NCBI GenBank assembly: GCA_020161215.1
Contig: JAIUOM010000010.1
Coordinates: 1-56,873, forward strand
DNA from: Pseudomonadota bacterium
Lineage (GTDB): Bacteria > Pseudomonadota > Gammaproteobacteria > Burkholderiales > Burkholderiaceae_C
DNA length: 56,873 nt
Direction: 5' to 3'
Shown: piece by piece, positions 18,877 through 30,660 of the stretch
Position numbering within the stretch: position 1 is the stretch's first letter
Layout: each line of letters starts with the position of its first letter
Translations under genes and position numbers: made by a program
The notes under the pieces: model-generated
The model's database searches: none
What the model was told of the DNA's origin: nothing
The model's input: the letters and a program-made list of their open reading frames with translations, nothing else

Positions 18877-21837
18877 CTAGAATTTGATCTTATAGTCGAT
18901 AGGATCGATTGCCCTAGACAGATCCAGCGTGTAATCGCCGTAGCGGTTGATATGCGTCGTCCGGTATGGCGATAGCGCTTTCAGCACCGGCTCGCCCACT
19001 TGGTAGCCCTGAACCTGCAGCTCCTTGAGCTTGCGTGACATCCACTGCACGTTGTGAAGTATCACCATGTTGGCCACCAGCTGGCTGTACTTGATGACTT
19101 TGCGCTGCTCGTGCCGGACGTTCTCGGCAATGATCCCCTCCCCGCCGAAGAACAGCCACTTCACGAAGTTGTTGAACTCCTCACTCTTGTTGGTAGCGGC
19201 ATGTATCGAACGGCGCAACTCCACGTCGTTGATGTAGTTAAGCAGGAACATCGTACGGATCACCCGGCCGAGTTCCCTGAAGGCGAAGTAGAGCTTGTTC
19301 TTGCGGCTGAAGGTGCCCAGGCGACGCAGGATCATCGACGGGGTAATCTTGCCGAGCTTTATCGAAACCGCCACGCGCAGCATGTCCCGGTAGTGCACGG
19401 CCAGCAAGTCCCAGTCGATGGTGCCGCGAAACAGGCACTGGATGTGCGTGTACGGGACGCCCGGCTCGGCCTTGAAAAAAACCAGTTCCTTGATGTTGCG
19501 GATGCGAGGCATTAGCTTGATGCCCAGCAAGTGGGCCAAACCGAACACCGGGGCGCTCTGTGCTTGCGTGTCGCCGTGCAGGGTGTCGGGCTGAATGTCT
19601 GACTCGTTCTTGACAAGGCCGTCGAGGATGTAGACCGCCTCGTACACGCCGCAAGGGATGAAGTTGCCGAACAGCGCGATATACATGTCCGAAACATGGT
19701 AGTAGCCGATGCCGCCGTAGCCGCCATAGCGCAGGTGGTACTCGGACATCAGGTTCTGCTCGTACACATTCCACTTGGTGCCGTCGGCCGAGGCGCTCTT
19801 GCCGGTGCCCCAATACTGCGGCAGCGAGAAGCGGTTGTAGGCATTGACCACTTTAAAAATCGCCTTGTCCAGCCGCTCCTCTGTCACATGATGCAGGTTG
19901 AGCCAGGCCACCTGCTTGCGGGAGAGCCCCTTCACCGATAGGGCCGTTTGCGTCGGCCCGAGATTGCAGCCATAGCAGAACAAGGTGGTGAGGAAGCGTT
20001 TGCGCGGGTCGTCGACCTTGCTCTCGAAACCGGAGAGCGGCCCAAAGAGCTTGTGCAGATCAAGCCAGCGCTCGGTTTCCGTCAGCACATCCAGGATGCT
20101 GGTGGTGGCCATCGAGTTCGTGATGGCCTGATCGATCTCGGGCAGGCCTTCCGGTGGCGGCGCCCGGTCGGTGCGCCGGATCAGCAGGCCAGTCTCTGTG
20201 ATGGCCGCATGCTCATTGTCCGGGAAGCGGTCATCCACCTTTTGCGACACGTCCAGCAATTGCTGCTTGAGCAACGCAACCAAGGCATCACCGTCGGCCG
20301 GCAGACCCACCATCGCGCTGTAGTCGCCCACCTCGGCTTCGAACTGCTCCCAGCTGACCAGGTGATCGCGGTAGTCGTCGAACTGGTCGCTATTCTGCAC
20401 ATAAAGGTCACCGGACTTCAGTTCCTCCATCACATGCGAGAACACGCACAGTTCCAAGTACTTTCGGTGCACCAGACCCGAGGAGGCATCGCTGCCCTCG
20501 ATCAGCGCACGCCACTTCTTGTCGGTCAGCCAATCCAGGTCGACGACGCCGAAGCCGGTATCGGCGCGCACATGCTCCTTGTGGCTGGAGCGGAACTGGG
20601 TGATCCAGGAAATGGCGCGCAACAGGCTTTCGTCGGGCGACGAGGACTTCAGCAGCATCGCGTCCAGGCACTGGAACAGCAGGGCGCGCTTGCTGCGGTA
20701 GGGCTGCAGCATGAACGGGTAGTAATTGTTCCCGGCGAAGGCGATGTGCTCGTCGCAGCGCTCAATCCAGGTGGTTGGGTCATCGCCCAGCACACCGCGC
20801 ATCTTCTCGATCCGTTCGGGGTCGCTTCCATCGTCATCGAACGCGGTCAACACCTCGCGGAACTGGGCGATTAAGGCCTCGCCTTGCTCGACGTGCTCCA
20901 GCTGATATTCCTTCAGCCGCTCGCGCGCGACGTTGTGCATATTGCGGACTGAGCGGATGAAGATCTCAGCGATGTCGTCCACCGCCTTCTGCAACTGGGC
21001 GTGAATCAACAGGACGGCCAGCGCATAGCGTTTGATGGCCTTTAGGGCCATCATCTCGCGCACGTTCAAGGCCCGGGCTTCGAGCACGAACTGAGTGCGC
21101 TTGGACACGGGAACATCCTCAGGCTGGGGCAGGCCGTCGGCCAGCTTTCGCACCGCCTCGATGTGCGTCAGAAAGCTCGCCACCTCCCGCACATTGGGCT
21201 GCTTGGGTTCGCGCTTGAGCTGCTCCCATTGACTGCGGCCGGCGCGGGTGGTGAACAGACGGTCGATCTGTCCAAGCTGTTTGTCATTTAGAGCGGACGC
21301 GATCCGGCGCTGAATCTCATCATTGACTTTGGTCCTGACCCGGGACGCGGCGCGGGACAAGGTGACGAAGCCAGGTAGCTCATAGCGATGATGGAGCAAC
21401 TCCTCCAGCAGCACGTTGATGATGTCCGGTAACTCCTGCTTGGTCTGCGCCGCCTTGACGGCTTGCGCCTCCAGCCAGACATGCCCTTCAACCCCCAGAA
21501 CACGCAGCCCCACGTATTCGCGCAACAGGCGCTGATGGATCGACTTGCTGCCGGACTCGTCATAGGTCTTCAGCGCATCGGAAGAGAAGACCGGAATGCG
21601 CATCCGCTTGCAGATGTGCCGGACGATCACCTCCGGCACATCGACCATCATGGTGAAGTAGCCCAGACGCTGCAGCACCTTGAGTTGGATGGCGATAAGG
21701 GCCTGAGTGGTCACGCGCCGGTAGGCGTCGGCGATGAAGCGCCGCTCCTGCAAAGTTGGCGTGAACAGCGCGAGAAGGTCCTTCTCGGCAAGGTCGGTAC
21801 GCAACTGCGGGTAGGCCGTTTCGTTGATGCTGCTCAT
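18877..21837 (-). CDS. tnpA: Tn3-family transposase
   Basis: A 986-residue DDE transposase, full length for the family (about 960-1010). The N-terminal region (DUF4158-like, residues about 5-170) includes FYTMMVDVPEVI-like sequence around YFTMMVDVPEVIVRHICKRM. The catalytic acidic residues are visible: D685 in SADGTK, D756 in HGDTQAQ and E886/E887 in NKSEEFNNFVKWLFF. It reads toward the left inverted repeat, with the stop 23 bp inside it. No frameshift or internal stop is seen. It cuts both element ends and, by replicative transposition, produces cointegrates to be resolved by the recombinase at the other end. Confidence 0.95.
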   Translation of the reverse strand: MSSINETAYPQLRTDLAEKDLLALFTPTLQERRFIADAYRRVTTQALIAIQLKVLQRLGYFTMMVDVPEVIVRHICKRMRIPVFSSDALKTYDESGSKSIHQRLLREYVGLRVLGVEGHVWLEAQAVKAAQTKQELPDIINVLLEELLHHRYELPGFVTLSRAASRVRTKVNDEIQRRIASALNDKQLGQIDRLFTTRAGRSQWEQLKREPKQPNVREVASFLTHIEAVRKLADGLPQPEDVPVSKRTQFVLEARALNVREMMALKAIKRYALAVLLIHAQLQKAVDDIAEIFIRSVRNMHNVARERLKEYQLEHVEQGEALIAQFREVLTAFDDDGSDPERIEKMRGVLGDDPTTWIERCDEHIAFAGNNYYPFMLQPYRSKRALLFQCLDAMLLKSSSPDESLLRAISWITQFRSSHKEHVRADTGFGVVDLDWLTDKKWRALIEGSDASSGLVHRKYLELCVFSHVMEELKSGDLYVQNSDQFDDYRDHLVSWEQFEAEVGDYSAMVGLPADGDALVALLKQQLLDVSQKVDDRFPDNEHAAITETGLLIRRTDRAPPPEGLPEIDQAITNSMATTSILDVLTETERWLDLHKLFGPLSGFESKVDDPRKRFLTTLFCYGCNLGPTQTALSVKGLSRKQVAWLNLHHVTEERLDKAIFKVVNAYNRFSLPQYWGTGKSASADGTKWNVYEQNLMSEYHLRYGGYGGIGYYHVSDMYIALFGNFIPCGVYEAVYILDGLVKNESDIQPDTLHGDTQAQSAPVFGLAHLLGIKLMPRIRNIKELVFFKAEPGVPYTHIQCLFRGTIDWDLLAVHYRDMLRVAVSIKLGKITPSMILRRLGTFSRKNKLYFAFRELGRVIRTMFLLNYINDVELRRSIHAATNKSEEFNNFVKWLFFGGEGIIAENVRHEQRKVIKYSQLVANMVILHNVQWMSRKLKELQVQGYQVGEPVLKALSPYRTTHINRYGDYTLDLSRAIDPIDYKIKF

Positions 21838-21906
21838 CGGGCCAGATCCTTGATAGGGTCGGCTTCAAGCCGAATTCCAGTTGGATCGTGGCCCCAGGAC
21901 TGCAGC

Positions 21907-22494
21907 GGTGTGGGGCAGGTGGTTGATGCCGCCATCGTCGATGGCAGCGCCAACCTGATGAATCTGCTGTTGTCGGTGCATGCCGCCGGACAGCAACCCT
22001 TCGAGCGTGGCAGTGGCTTGCTCGATGGGCCGGCCTGGGTCGGCAGCTACGCCTGCGCCGATGGCCACTTCATCAGCATCAGCCCGCTCGAGCCCCAGTT
22101 CAATGCCCTGCTGTTCAGCAAACTCGGGCTGGGTGACGACCCCGAGTTCAAACGCGCCTACGAGCCACGGCTCTATGCCCACTTGCGCGAGCGGTTGACT
22201 GCGCTGTTCGCCAGCCAACCGCGTCTTCACTGGATCAACCTGCTCGAAGGTACCGACGCCTGCTTCGCGCCGGTACTGACACCGGCCGAGGCGATGGAGC
22301 ATCCGCACATGGCCGCCCGAGGTGTCTACACCCGGCAAGACGGTGTGCTGCAAGCCGCCCCGGCGCCGCGCTTCTCGGCGACGCCGGCCGGCGTGCCCGG
22401 TGCCGTGCCGCGGCGCGGTGAGCACGGTGTCGACATCTTGCGCTCGGCGGGCTTGAGCGAGGCAGAAATTGCGCAATTGCTGGCTGGCGATTGA
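21907..22494 (+). pseudogene. CoA-transferase (CaiB/AMACR-like), C-terminal fragment
   Basis: About 195 residues starting GVGQVVDAAIVDGSANLM, the midpoint of alpha-methylacyl-CoA racemase-type family III proteins, and running to a natural-looking end (GLSEAEIAQLLAGD). Conserved C-terminal pieces are WVGSYACADGHFISISPLEPQF and GTDACFAPVLTPAEAMEHPHM. The N-terminal half with the catalytic Asp region is absent. The junction lies about 70 bp outside the tnpA start codon. This is probably a scar left when tnpA and the cargo were joined. It converges with the AtuA gene. Confidence 0.85.
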
Positions 22495-22509
22495 CCCAGG
22501 CCGACTGCT

Positions 22510-24375
22510 CTATCGGTCTTGTTGGGCTGCCCACCAACGGGCGGACACCGGGACCGGCATTGTCAGCACAATTTGCGCCATCCCTTTGCCCAAGGCGTCG
22601 TTGCGCAGGGAGGCCATTCCGCCGCCATCAAGTGCCTGTTCACAGACAAAGTTCAGCGCATGGATGCCGGGTACGTCATAGCGCACAACACGGCCTTTGA
22701 CCAGGTGAGCCAACCATTGTGCAAGGTGCTCTTCGGTCAACCGCGCGCGCAGCAGCGGCAGCCACTCTGGGCGGCGCGCGATGATGCCGATGTTGGAGGT
22801 GTTTCCCTTGTCGCCACTGCGGGCCCAGGCCAATTGCAGCAACGGAACTTCGATGTCCGCGGGCTCTGTGGCTGTATCCAGATGGGGCGCCGATACAGCG
22901 GACGAATTTGCGGGTGCCGCAATGATGGGCGCGGCGATGGACGCCGGATTCGCGCTCGGTGGTGGCAGATCCACATGGATGATCTGCCCATCCAGTTCGA
23001 CAACAGGATGCAACCGTTGCTTGTCCAGTAAAAAGGCAAACTGCTTGATGCATGGCGATGCACTGGGACGCCCTTCGGCTCCCGTGGTACCTGGTGACCA
23101 GCTGGTACCTGCAGCGGCGATCTCTTTGGAAAATAGCTCGAGCGCAGCACGTACCGGGTGCATCACGGCCACGCGCAAAACCACCTCGCGCGCGTCCAGC
23201 GTGCGTGCCTGTGGACCGAAGTTTCCGGCTTCGCTGCCCAGCACTTCAATATGGGTGCGGCTGTAGTCGCCAAGGCCGTGCGACGCGAACAGCTCGCGCG
23301 TGCGCGCCAAGATCGCTTCACCGGTACGGCGCGCCTTGCGCACGGCATCCGTGCCGACAAAGGTCAGCTGGGCGTTGCAGCGGAAACCGTCGATATAGGT
23401 GGACGAGACCTTGTACGTCGTGCTGGGCGCCAGGCCCCGTGCGCCGCGCACTGCCACGCGGTTCTCGCCCTCCTGCTCCAGTTGGACCTGCGTGAAGTCG
23501 CAAATCACATCCGGCAAAAGGTAGCGCGCGGGATCGCCAATCTCATAAAGAATCTGCTCGCTGATGACGGCGGTGTTGACCAATCCGCCAGTCCCAGCCG
23601 GTTTGGTTGCCACAAAGCTTCCGTCAGCGTGGCACTCCAGGATGGGGTAACCGATGTGCGGCCAGTCCGGTACAGATTCCCAGTCGGTATGCAGGCCGCC
23701 GGTGGCTTGGCACCCGCATTCAATGATGTGGCCAGCCAGACTGCCTTGGGCCAGCAAGTCATGGTCAGAAGGGGACCAGGCAAACGCGTGCATCAGCGCG
23801 CCGAGTGTCACGGCGCTGTCAACGCAACGGCCGGTGATGACAATCTGCGCACCTTCGTCCAGCGCTCGCTTGACCGGCAACGCGCCCAGATAGGCGTTGG
23901 CCGTCAGGACATTGGCGGGCAGGGTGGCGTCCGCCGCGCAGGCATCCAGGCTGCTCACGCCCTCGGTGCGCAATTGCGGTAGCAACGGCGTCACGTCGTC
24001 GCCCACCACCACGGCAATTCGGACCGACACGCCTTGCTCGGCCGCCAGCTCTCGGATGGCTTGAGCACAGGCCTGTGGATTGACGCCGCCAGCATTGCTG
24101 ATGACGCGAAGGCCCTGGGCCGCAACGTCTTTCAGAATGCTCTTCATGGTGACGGTCACGAAATCGGTGGCATAGCCGAGTTCGGGTTTCTTGGCGCGCG
24201 CCGCGGCAAGAATCGACATGGTGAGTTCGGCCAGGTAGTCAAACACCAAATAGTCGAGCTGACCGTGCTTGACCAACTGCGGCGCGCCTACGCTGCTGTC
24301 GCCCCAAAAGCCCGAGGCACCGCCAATTCGCACCACTTTTCTTTTCGCCTTCGCGGCTGCATCCGACACGATCAT
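22510..24375 (-). CDS. AtuA-family acyclic terpene utilization protein (DUF1446)
   Basis: A 621-residue homologue of AtuA, which is required for citronellol/geraniol use in Pseudomonas but has no defined reaction. The N-terminal domain (to about 450) shows VRIGGASGFWGDS, GQLDYLVFDYLAELTMSIL, NAGGVNPQACAQAI and VITGRCVDSAVTLG. The C-terminal domain (about 510-615) has LAWARSGDKGNTSNIGI and YDVPGIHALNFVCEQAL, the AtuA-like ferredoxin-fold part often fused or encoded separately. It is the last gene of the cargo operon and overlaps the preceding hydratase gene by ATGA. Its presence beside a biotin carboxylase is the main pointer to a terpenoid-like substrate. Confidence 0.88.
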   Translation of the reverse strand: MIVSDAAAKAKRKVVRIGGASGFWGDSSVGAPQLVKHGQLDYLVFDYLAELTMSILAAARAKKPELGYATDFVTVTMKSILKDVAAQGLRVISNAGGVNPQACAQAIRELAAEQGVSVRIAVVVGDDVTPLLPQLRTEGVSSLDACAADATLPANVLTANAYLGALPVKRALDEGAQIVITGRCVDSAVTLGALMHAFAWSPSDHDLLAQGSLAGHIIECGCQATGGLHTDWESVPDWPHIGYPILECHADGSFVATKPAGTGGLVNTAVISEQILYEIGDPARYLLPDVICDFTQVQLEQEGENRVAVRGARGLAPSTTYKVSSTYIDGFRCNAQLTFVGTDAVRKARRTGEAILARTRELFASHGLGDYSRTHIEVLGSEAGNFGPQARTLDAREVVLRVAVMHPVRAALELFSKEIAAAGTSWSPGTTGAEGRPSASPCIKQFAFLLDKQRLHPVVELDGQIIHVDLPPPSANPASIAAPIIAAPANSSAVSAPHLDTATEPADIEVPLLQLAWARSGDKGNTSNIGIIARRPEWLPLLRARLTEEHLAQWLAHLVKGRVVRYDVPGIHALNFVCEQALDGGGMASLRNDALGKGMAQIVLTMPVPVSARWWAAQQDR

Positions 24376-25175
24376 GGCGCCGTACCTCCCAAGTTGTTTG
24401 CCCAGCGGGGTTTGCGCTTTTCCTGAAATGCCTTCTGACCCTCCCGTGCATCGTCGGTCAGCGTGAACAGTGCGATCTGGCTTTCGGTAAACGACATGCT
24501 TTCTTCAAATGGCATTGCCTCAATTTTTTTCATCGTGTACAGGCCGCGCCGGATGGCTTCAGGTGATTTGTCGAGCAACCGCTCGAGCAGCCACTGCAGC
24601 TTGGTATCGACGTCGTCGTCGACGTAGTTCACCAGGCCGAGAGCCAAGGCTTGAGCGGCGGTGAAGGGCTCGCCAGTGATGCACATTTCGGCCAGCTGAC
24701 GGCGCGGGACCAAGTGCTGCAGGACGCTCAGTACTTGCGCCGGAAACACGCCCACCTTGACCTCGGGGAGGCCGAAAACGGCATGGCTGCTGGCAACCGC
24801 CAGGTCGCACATCGCCAGCAGGCCCATGCCTCCAGCCATGCAGGCGCCGTTGATGCGGGCCACCAGTGGGATGTTGCTGGCCTTTGCTCGCCGCAGCAGG
24901 AGGGCCATGGGGCCATACGGCTCGGAATAGTCGGTGACGAAAGCCTGGGCCGACTGCAGATCGGCTCCCGCACAAAATGCTTTGTCCCCTGCGCCTGAAA
25001 TGACGATGGCGCGAATGGCACGATTCGCCTGCGCCGCGTCAATGGCTTGCGCCATGCTCGCGAGCACGCCGTGGCTGACGGCGTTGCGCCGCTGTTCTCG
25101 GTTGATCGTCAACCAGAGCACCGGGCCGCGCTGGTCTACCAGCAGTTCAGGGGAATGGGGTGTAGAGGGTGTCAT
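24372..25175 (-). CDS. Enoyl-CoA hydratase, glutaconyl-CoA-hydratase-like
   Basis: A 267-residue crotonase-family protein. The oxyanion motif is SGAGDKAFCAGADLQS and the second active-site region is ACMAGGMGLLAMCDLAVASSHAVFGLPEVKVGVFP. It lacks the first catalytic Glu of short-chain enoyl-CoA hydratase (GGMGLL instead of GGGCEL). It keeps the Glu of LPEVKVG, a pattern seen in methylglutaconyl- and isohexenylglutaconyl-CoA hydratases (LiuC/AtuE). This fits hydration of the carboxylase product. The ATG at 25175 is chosen over an upstream start because it overlaps the preceding stop by ATGA. Confidence 0.85.
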   Translation of the reverse strand: MTPSTPHSPELLVDQRGPVLWLTINREQRRNAVSHGVLASMAQAIDAAQANRAIRAIVISGAGDKAFCAGADLQSAQAFVTDYSEPYGPMALLLRRAKASNIPLVARINGACMAGGMGLLAMCDLAVASSHAVFGLPEVKVGVFPAQVLSVLQHLVPRRQLAEMCITGEPFTAAQALALGLVNYVDDDVDTKLQWLLERLLDKSPEAIRRGLYTMKKIEAMPFEESMSFTESQIALFTLTDDAREGQKAFQEKRKPRWANNLGGTAP

Positions 25176-26206
25176 GTTTGCGCCAGTGAATGAGTCGATG
25201 CGGGCGAGCCTTGGGGATTCAGGCCCCATTGCGAGCCAATGGCCGTGCTGGCGCGGTACGCGTCTGCATACTCCGAGCGAAGCTGCTCAATGAGTTCCCG
25301 CGTGGCGGAGATGCCCTTGATCGCACCGATTCCCTGCCCGGCACCCCAGATCGTCTTCCACCTCAAGGCCGCATCGGTGTCGCTCGTTGCGGCAAGCGAA
25401 ACGGAGCCCACCTCTCTGGCCGGTAGCCGATCGGGATCCAGACCGGATGCCACCAACGAAGGACGGAGGAAATTGCCGTGCACGCCGGTGAAGTGATTCG
25501 TATAAATGATGTCCTCTGCGCCGCAATCAACCAGCATCTGCTTGTACTGTTGCGCTGCGTTGGCCTCGGGCGTCGCGATGAAGGCGCTGCCCATGTAGAC
25601 CAGATCGGCGCCCATCACCTGAGCGGCAAGAATCGCCCTTCCATTGGCAATCGAGCCGGCCAGAACCAACGGTCCGGCGAACCAGGCGCGAATTTCCTGC
25701 ACCAGCGCAAATGGCGATGTCGCTCCGCTGTGGCCACCGGCGCCTGAAGCCACGGCGATGACACCATCGGCGCCCTTGGCGATCGCGCTTTTCGCGTGGC
25801 GATTGGTGATCACATCGTGCAGAACGAAGCCGCCATAGGAATGAATCGCGTCATTCAGTTCCGGACGAACCCCCAGGGAGGTGATGACGATCGGGACCTT
25901 GTGTTCCACGCAAATCGCCAGGTCATGGTCGAGCCGTTCGTTGCTTCGATGGGCGACCAGATTCACCGCATACGGTGCGGCCGGCGTGTCGGGGTGCGCT
26001 GCATCGTGTTCGGCCAGAGCGGATCGAATCTTGCTCAACCACTCGCCCAGAAGCTCCTTGGGACGTGCATTGAGCGCGGGGAAGGAGCCCACGATGCCGG
26101 CCTTGCATTGCTCTATGACGAGATCCGGGTTGGAGATGATAAAAAGCGGTGCCCCGATCACGGGCAAACGCATCGATCGATGAAGCAGAGGAGGGCGTGA
26201 CATCAC
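25172..26206 (-). CDS. Nitronate monooxygenase-family flavoprotein, first
   Basis: A 344-residue TIM-barrel FMN protein of the 2-nitropropane dioxygenase/nitronate monooxygenase family. Family marks are MRLPVIGAPLFIISNPDLVIEQCKAGIVG at the N-terminus, VASGAGGHSGATSPFALVQEI (flavin loop) and GADLVYMGSAFIATPEA (phosphate-binding end). Such proteins recur in acyl-CoA degradation clusters, where a role on nitroalkanes is unlikely; some relatives are enoyl reductases or isomerases. It overlaps genes on both sides by 4 bases. True reaction unknown. Confidence 0.85.
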   Translation of the reverse strand: MMSRPPLLHRSMRLPVIGAPLFIISNPDLVIEQCKAGIVGSFPALNARPKELLGEWLSKIRSALAEHDAAHPDTPAAPYAVNLVAHRSNERLDHDLAICVEHKVPIVITSLGVRPELNDAIHSYGGFVLHDVITNRHAKSAIAKGADGVIAVASGAGGHSGATSPFALVQEIRAWFAGPLVLAGSIANGRAILAAQVMGADLVYMGSAFIATPEANAAQQYKQMLVDCGAEDIIYTNHFTGVHGNFLRPSLVASGLDPDRLPAREVGSVSLAATSDTDAALRWKTIWGAGQGIGAIKGISATRELIEQLRSEYADAYRASTAIGSQWGLNPQGSPASTHSLAQT

Positions 26207-26964
26207 GTTGGGACCTTGCTGCGGCTGCTCATTGCAGCGACGCTGGCTTGAACTTCAGGCGAGTGCAGCCGCTCGGTAAAGAGGCCGTGTTCGCGAGCTA
26301 TCACACGCCGAACCGCGTCGCGGTGGCCCTCGCGCATCAGCATCTTGGTCAGGCGGATGGAGTCAACCGATTTGGCGGCAATGGCTTGTGCGCTTGCCAG
26401 TGCCCGCTGCAGCGCTTCGCCATCGGCGGTGGCTTGGGTCACCATGCCGACTTCGCTTGCGGTGTCCACACCGAAGTACTCCCCCAACATCAAGAGTTCC
26501 GCTGCCTTCCGGTAGCCAGCAATCAGTGGCAGGTAGTAGCTTGAGGCACCTTCCGGGCAGGTCCCCAGATGCGTGAAAGGCAATCTGAAACGCGCACTGC
26601 GAGCCGCATACACGAGATCGAAGTGCAGCAGCATCGTGGCACTGCCGCCCACCGCGAGTCCTTCGACCGCAGCGATAAGAGGCTTTGTTGCGTCGTTCAA
26701 CGCTTCCATCATGCGCTGACCTACAGGCGGATCGGTGCGCAAATCCAGCTGCTGAAATTCAGTCAGATCGCCGCCGCTGGAGTAATTTCCCCCGGCACCG
26801 GTGACGACAATGGCGCGAATATCGGGGTCGTCATTCGAGGCTTCAATTGCATCGATGAACGCGTTCGTCATCTCGTGAACGAGCGCGTTCTTTCGCTCCG
26901 GCCGATTTAGCGTCAGGAGAAGGACGCCGGGAGAGGGGCTCTCGCAAAGCAGATATGGAGTCAT
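26203..26964 (-). CDS. Enoyl-CoA hydratase/isomerase family protein
   Basis: A 253-residue crotonase-family protein. The oxyanion loop is VVTGAGGNYSSGGDLTEFQ and the second motif is AAVEGLAVGGSATMLLHFDLVYAARSARFRLPFTHLGTCPEGASSYYLP. The VGGSATMLLHFDLVYA pattern resembles delta3,delta2-enoyl-CoA isomerases more than hydratases, so a double-bond shift is possible. It follows the carboxylase alpha gene by 43 bp and overlaps the next gene by ATGA. Confidence 0.83.
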   Translation of the reverse strand: MTPYLLCESPSPGVLLLTLNRPERKNALVHEMTNAFIDAIEASNDDPDIRAIVVTGAGGNYSSGGDLTEFQQLDLRTDPPVGQRMMEALNDATKPLIAAVEGLAVGGSATMLLHFDLVYAARSARFRLPFTHLGTCPEGASSYYLPLIAGYRKAAELLMLGEYFGVDTASEVGMVTQATADGEALQRALASAQAIAAKSVDSIRLTKMLMREGHRDAVRRVIAREHGLFTERLHSPEVQASVAAMSSRSKVPT

Positions 26965-27007
26965 GGCAGAGTTCGAGTGTTGGCGTTGCGACTGCGATGT
27001 CGCGGAT

Positions 27008-28983
<1,976 letters not shown>

Positions 28984-28987
<4 letters not shown>

Positions 28988-30615
28988 GGCCGCGCCACTC
29001 CGAATTGAATGGGGCGCACCGTACGCCGCGCCGCCTCGTTGAGAACTGTCAGGCTCAGGGCAAGCACATCACGTGTGTCGCGCGGGTCGATCACGCCGTC
29101 GTCGAGCAACAGGCTGGAGGTGGCGATCGCGCTCTGCTGGCGCTCGAAGGTGTCGACGATCGCCTTGTCCTGCGCGTCCAACGCCGCCTCGTCAACATCG
29201 AGACCCTTGCGCTTGGCACCGGCCTCGGCAACGATGCGCATCGTCATGGCGGCTTGCTCCCCTCCCATGACCGCGGTGCGCGCGTTGGGCCAGGAAAACA
29301 GGAAACTGGGCTCGTACGCCCGACCGCACATGCCGTAGTGGCCAGCGCCGAACGAGGCGCCGCACATCACGGTCAACTGGGGCACGGTCGCGTTGGCCAC
29401 CGCCTGGATCATCTTGGAGCCGTGCTTGATCATGCCGCCGCGCTCGTAGGCCTGGCCGACCATGTAGCCGGTGGTGTTCTGCAAGTAGACGATGGGCGTT
29501 CCGCTCTGGCAGCAGGCCTGGATGAAGTGCGTCGCCTTGTTGGCGCCGTCCGGATCGATCGGGCCGTTGTTGGTGATGATGCCGATGGCGTGGCCCCGTA
29601 TCGCGGCATGCGCGGTCACGGTGGAGGGCCCGTAGAGGGACTTGAACTCGAGGAAGTCCGAGTCATCGACGATGCGCGCGATGACTTCGCGCATGTCCGC
29701 GGGCTTGCGGCCGTCCGGGGACATGATGCCCAACAGATCCTCTGAATCGAAGCGCGGGCCTCGCACCTCGCTGCCTTGCGCGAGGGCGCCCGGCGTGAGA
29801 TGCCGCGACCATTGCAGTCGCTTCACCACTTCACGCGCCAGACGAACGCCGTCGGCATCGTTTTCGGCCATGTACTCACCCAGGCCGGACACGGCTGTGT
29901 GCATCTCGGCGCCGCCCAGGTTCTCTTCGGTCGCGATCTCGCCGGTCGCGGCCTTGAGCAAGGGCGGCCCGGCCAGAAAGGCGCGCGCCCGTCCGCGCAC
30001 CATGATCACGTAATCCGACAAGCCGGGCATGTAGGCCCCACCCGCCGTCGACGAGCCGTGCACAACGGTCACCACGGGCAGTCCTGCAGCCGACAAGCGC
30101 GCCAGATTGCGAAACATGGCGCCGCCGCCGACAAAGCCTTCGACCTTGTAGCGCAGCAGGTTGGCGCCCGCGCTCTCCACGAGATGGACGAAGGGCAGCT
30201 TGTTGTCCAGCGCAATGCGCTGCGCCCGCAGGATTTTCTCCAGCGCCATGGCCCGGAACGAGCCTGCCTCGATGCCCGAGTCGGAGGCCACGACCATGCA
30301 GCGCGTGCCGCCCACCATGCCGATGCCGGTGATGACGCCCGCGCCCGGCACGCACTTCGCCGGGTCCGGATGGTCGAGACCGAAGCCCGCGAGCGCCGAG
30401 AGTTCCAGGTAGGCACTGCCTGGATCGAGCAGCAGCGCGATCCGGTCCCGTGGCAACAACTGACCCCGCTTGTCGAATAGCGGTTGGGATTGCGCCGAGC
30501 GATCGCGCGTGCGCTGCTCCAGCGCCCGCACTTCGGCCAGCATGCGCAGCATGTGATCGCGGTTGGCCGCAAAGGCTTCGCTTCGCGGGTCGATGCGGGA
30601 ATCGAATAGGGGCAT
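28984..30615 (-). CDS. Acyl-CoA carboxylase beta subunit (carboxyltransferase)
   Basis: A 543-residue carboxyltransferase of the MCC/GCC beta type. The N-terminal half has RIALLLDPGSAYLELSALAGFGL, SGIEAGSFRAMALEKILRAQRIAL and HGSSTAGGAYMPGLSDYVIMVRGRARAFLAGPPLLKAATGE. The C-terminal half has IVYLQNTTGYMVGQAYERGGMIKHGSKM and ASFGAGHYGMCGRAYEPSFLFSWPNAR. These are the two crotonase folds forming the active site between monomers. Length and motifs agree with AtuC/LiuB. It is the fifth gene of the cargo operon and precedes its alpha partner. Confidence 0.93.
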
Positions 30616-30660
30616 GGTGAATCCGGGATGGGGGAACAGGCTTGCAGGTTGGACGGAAAG

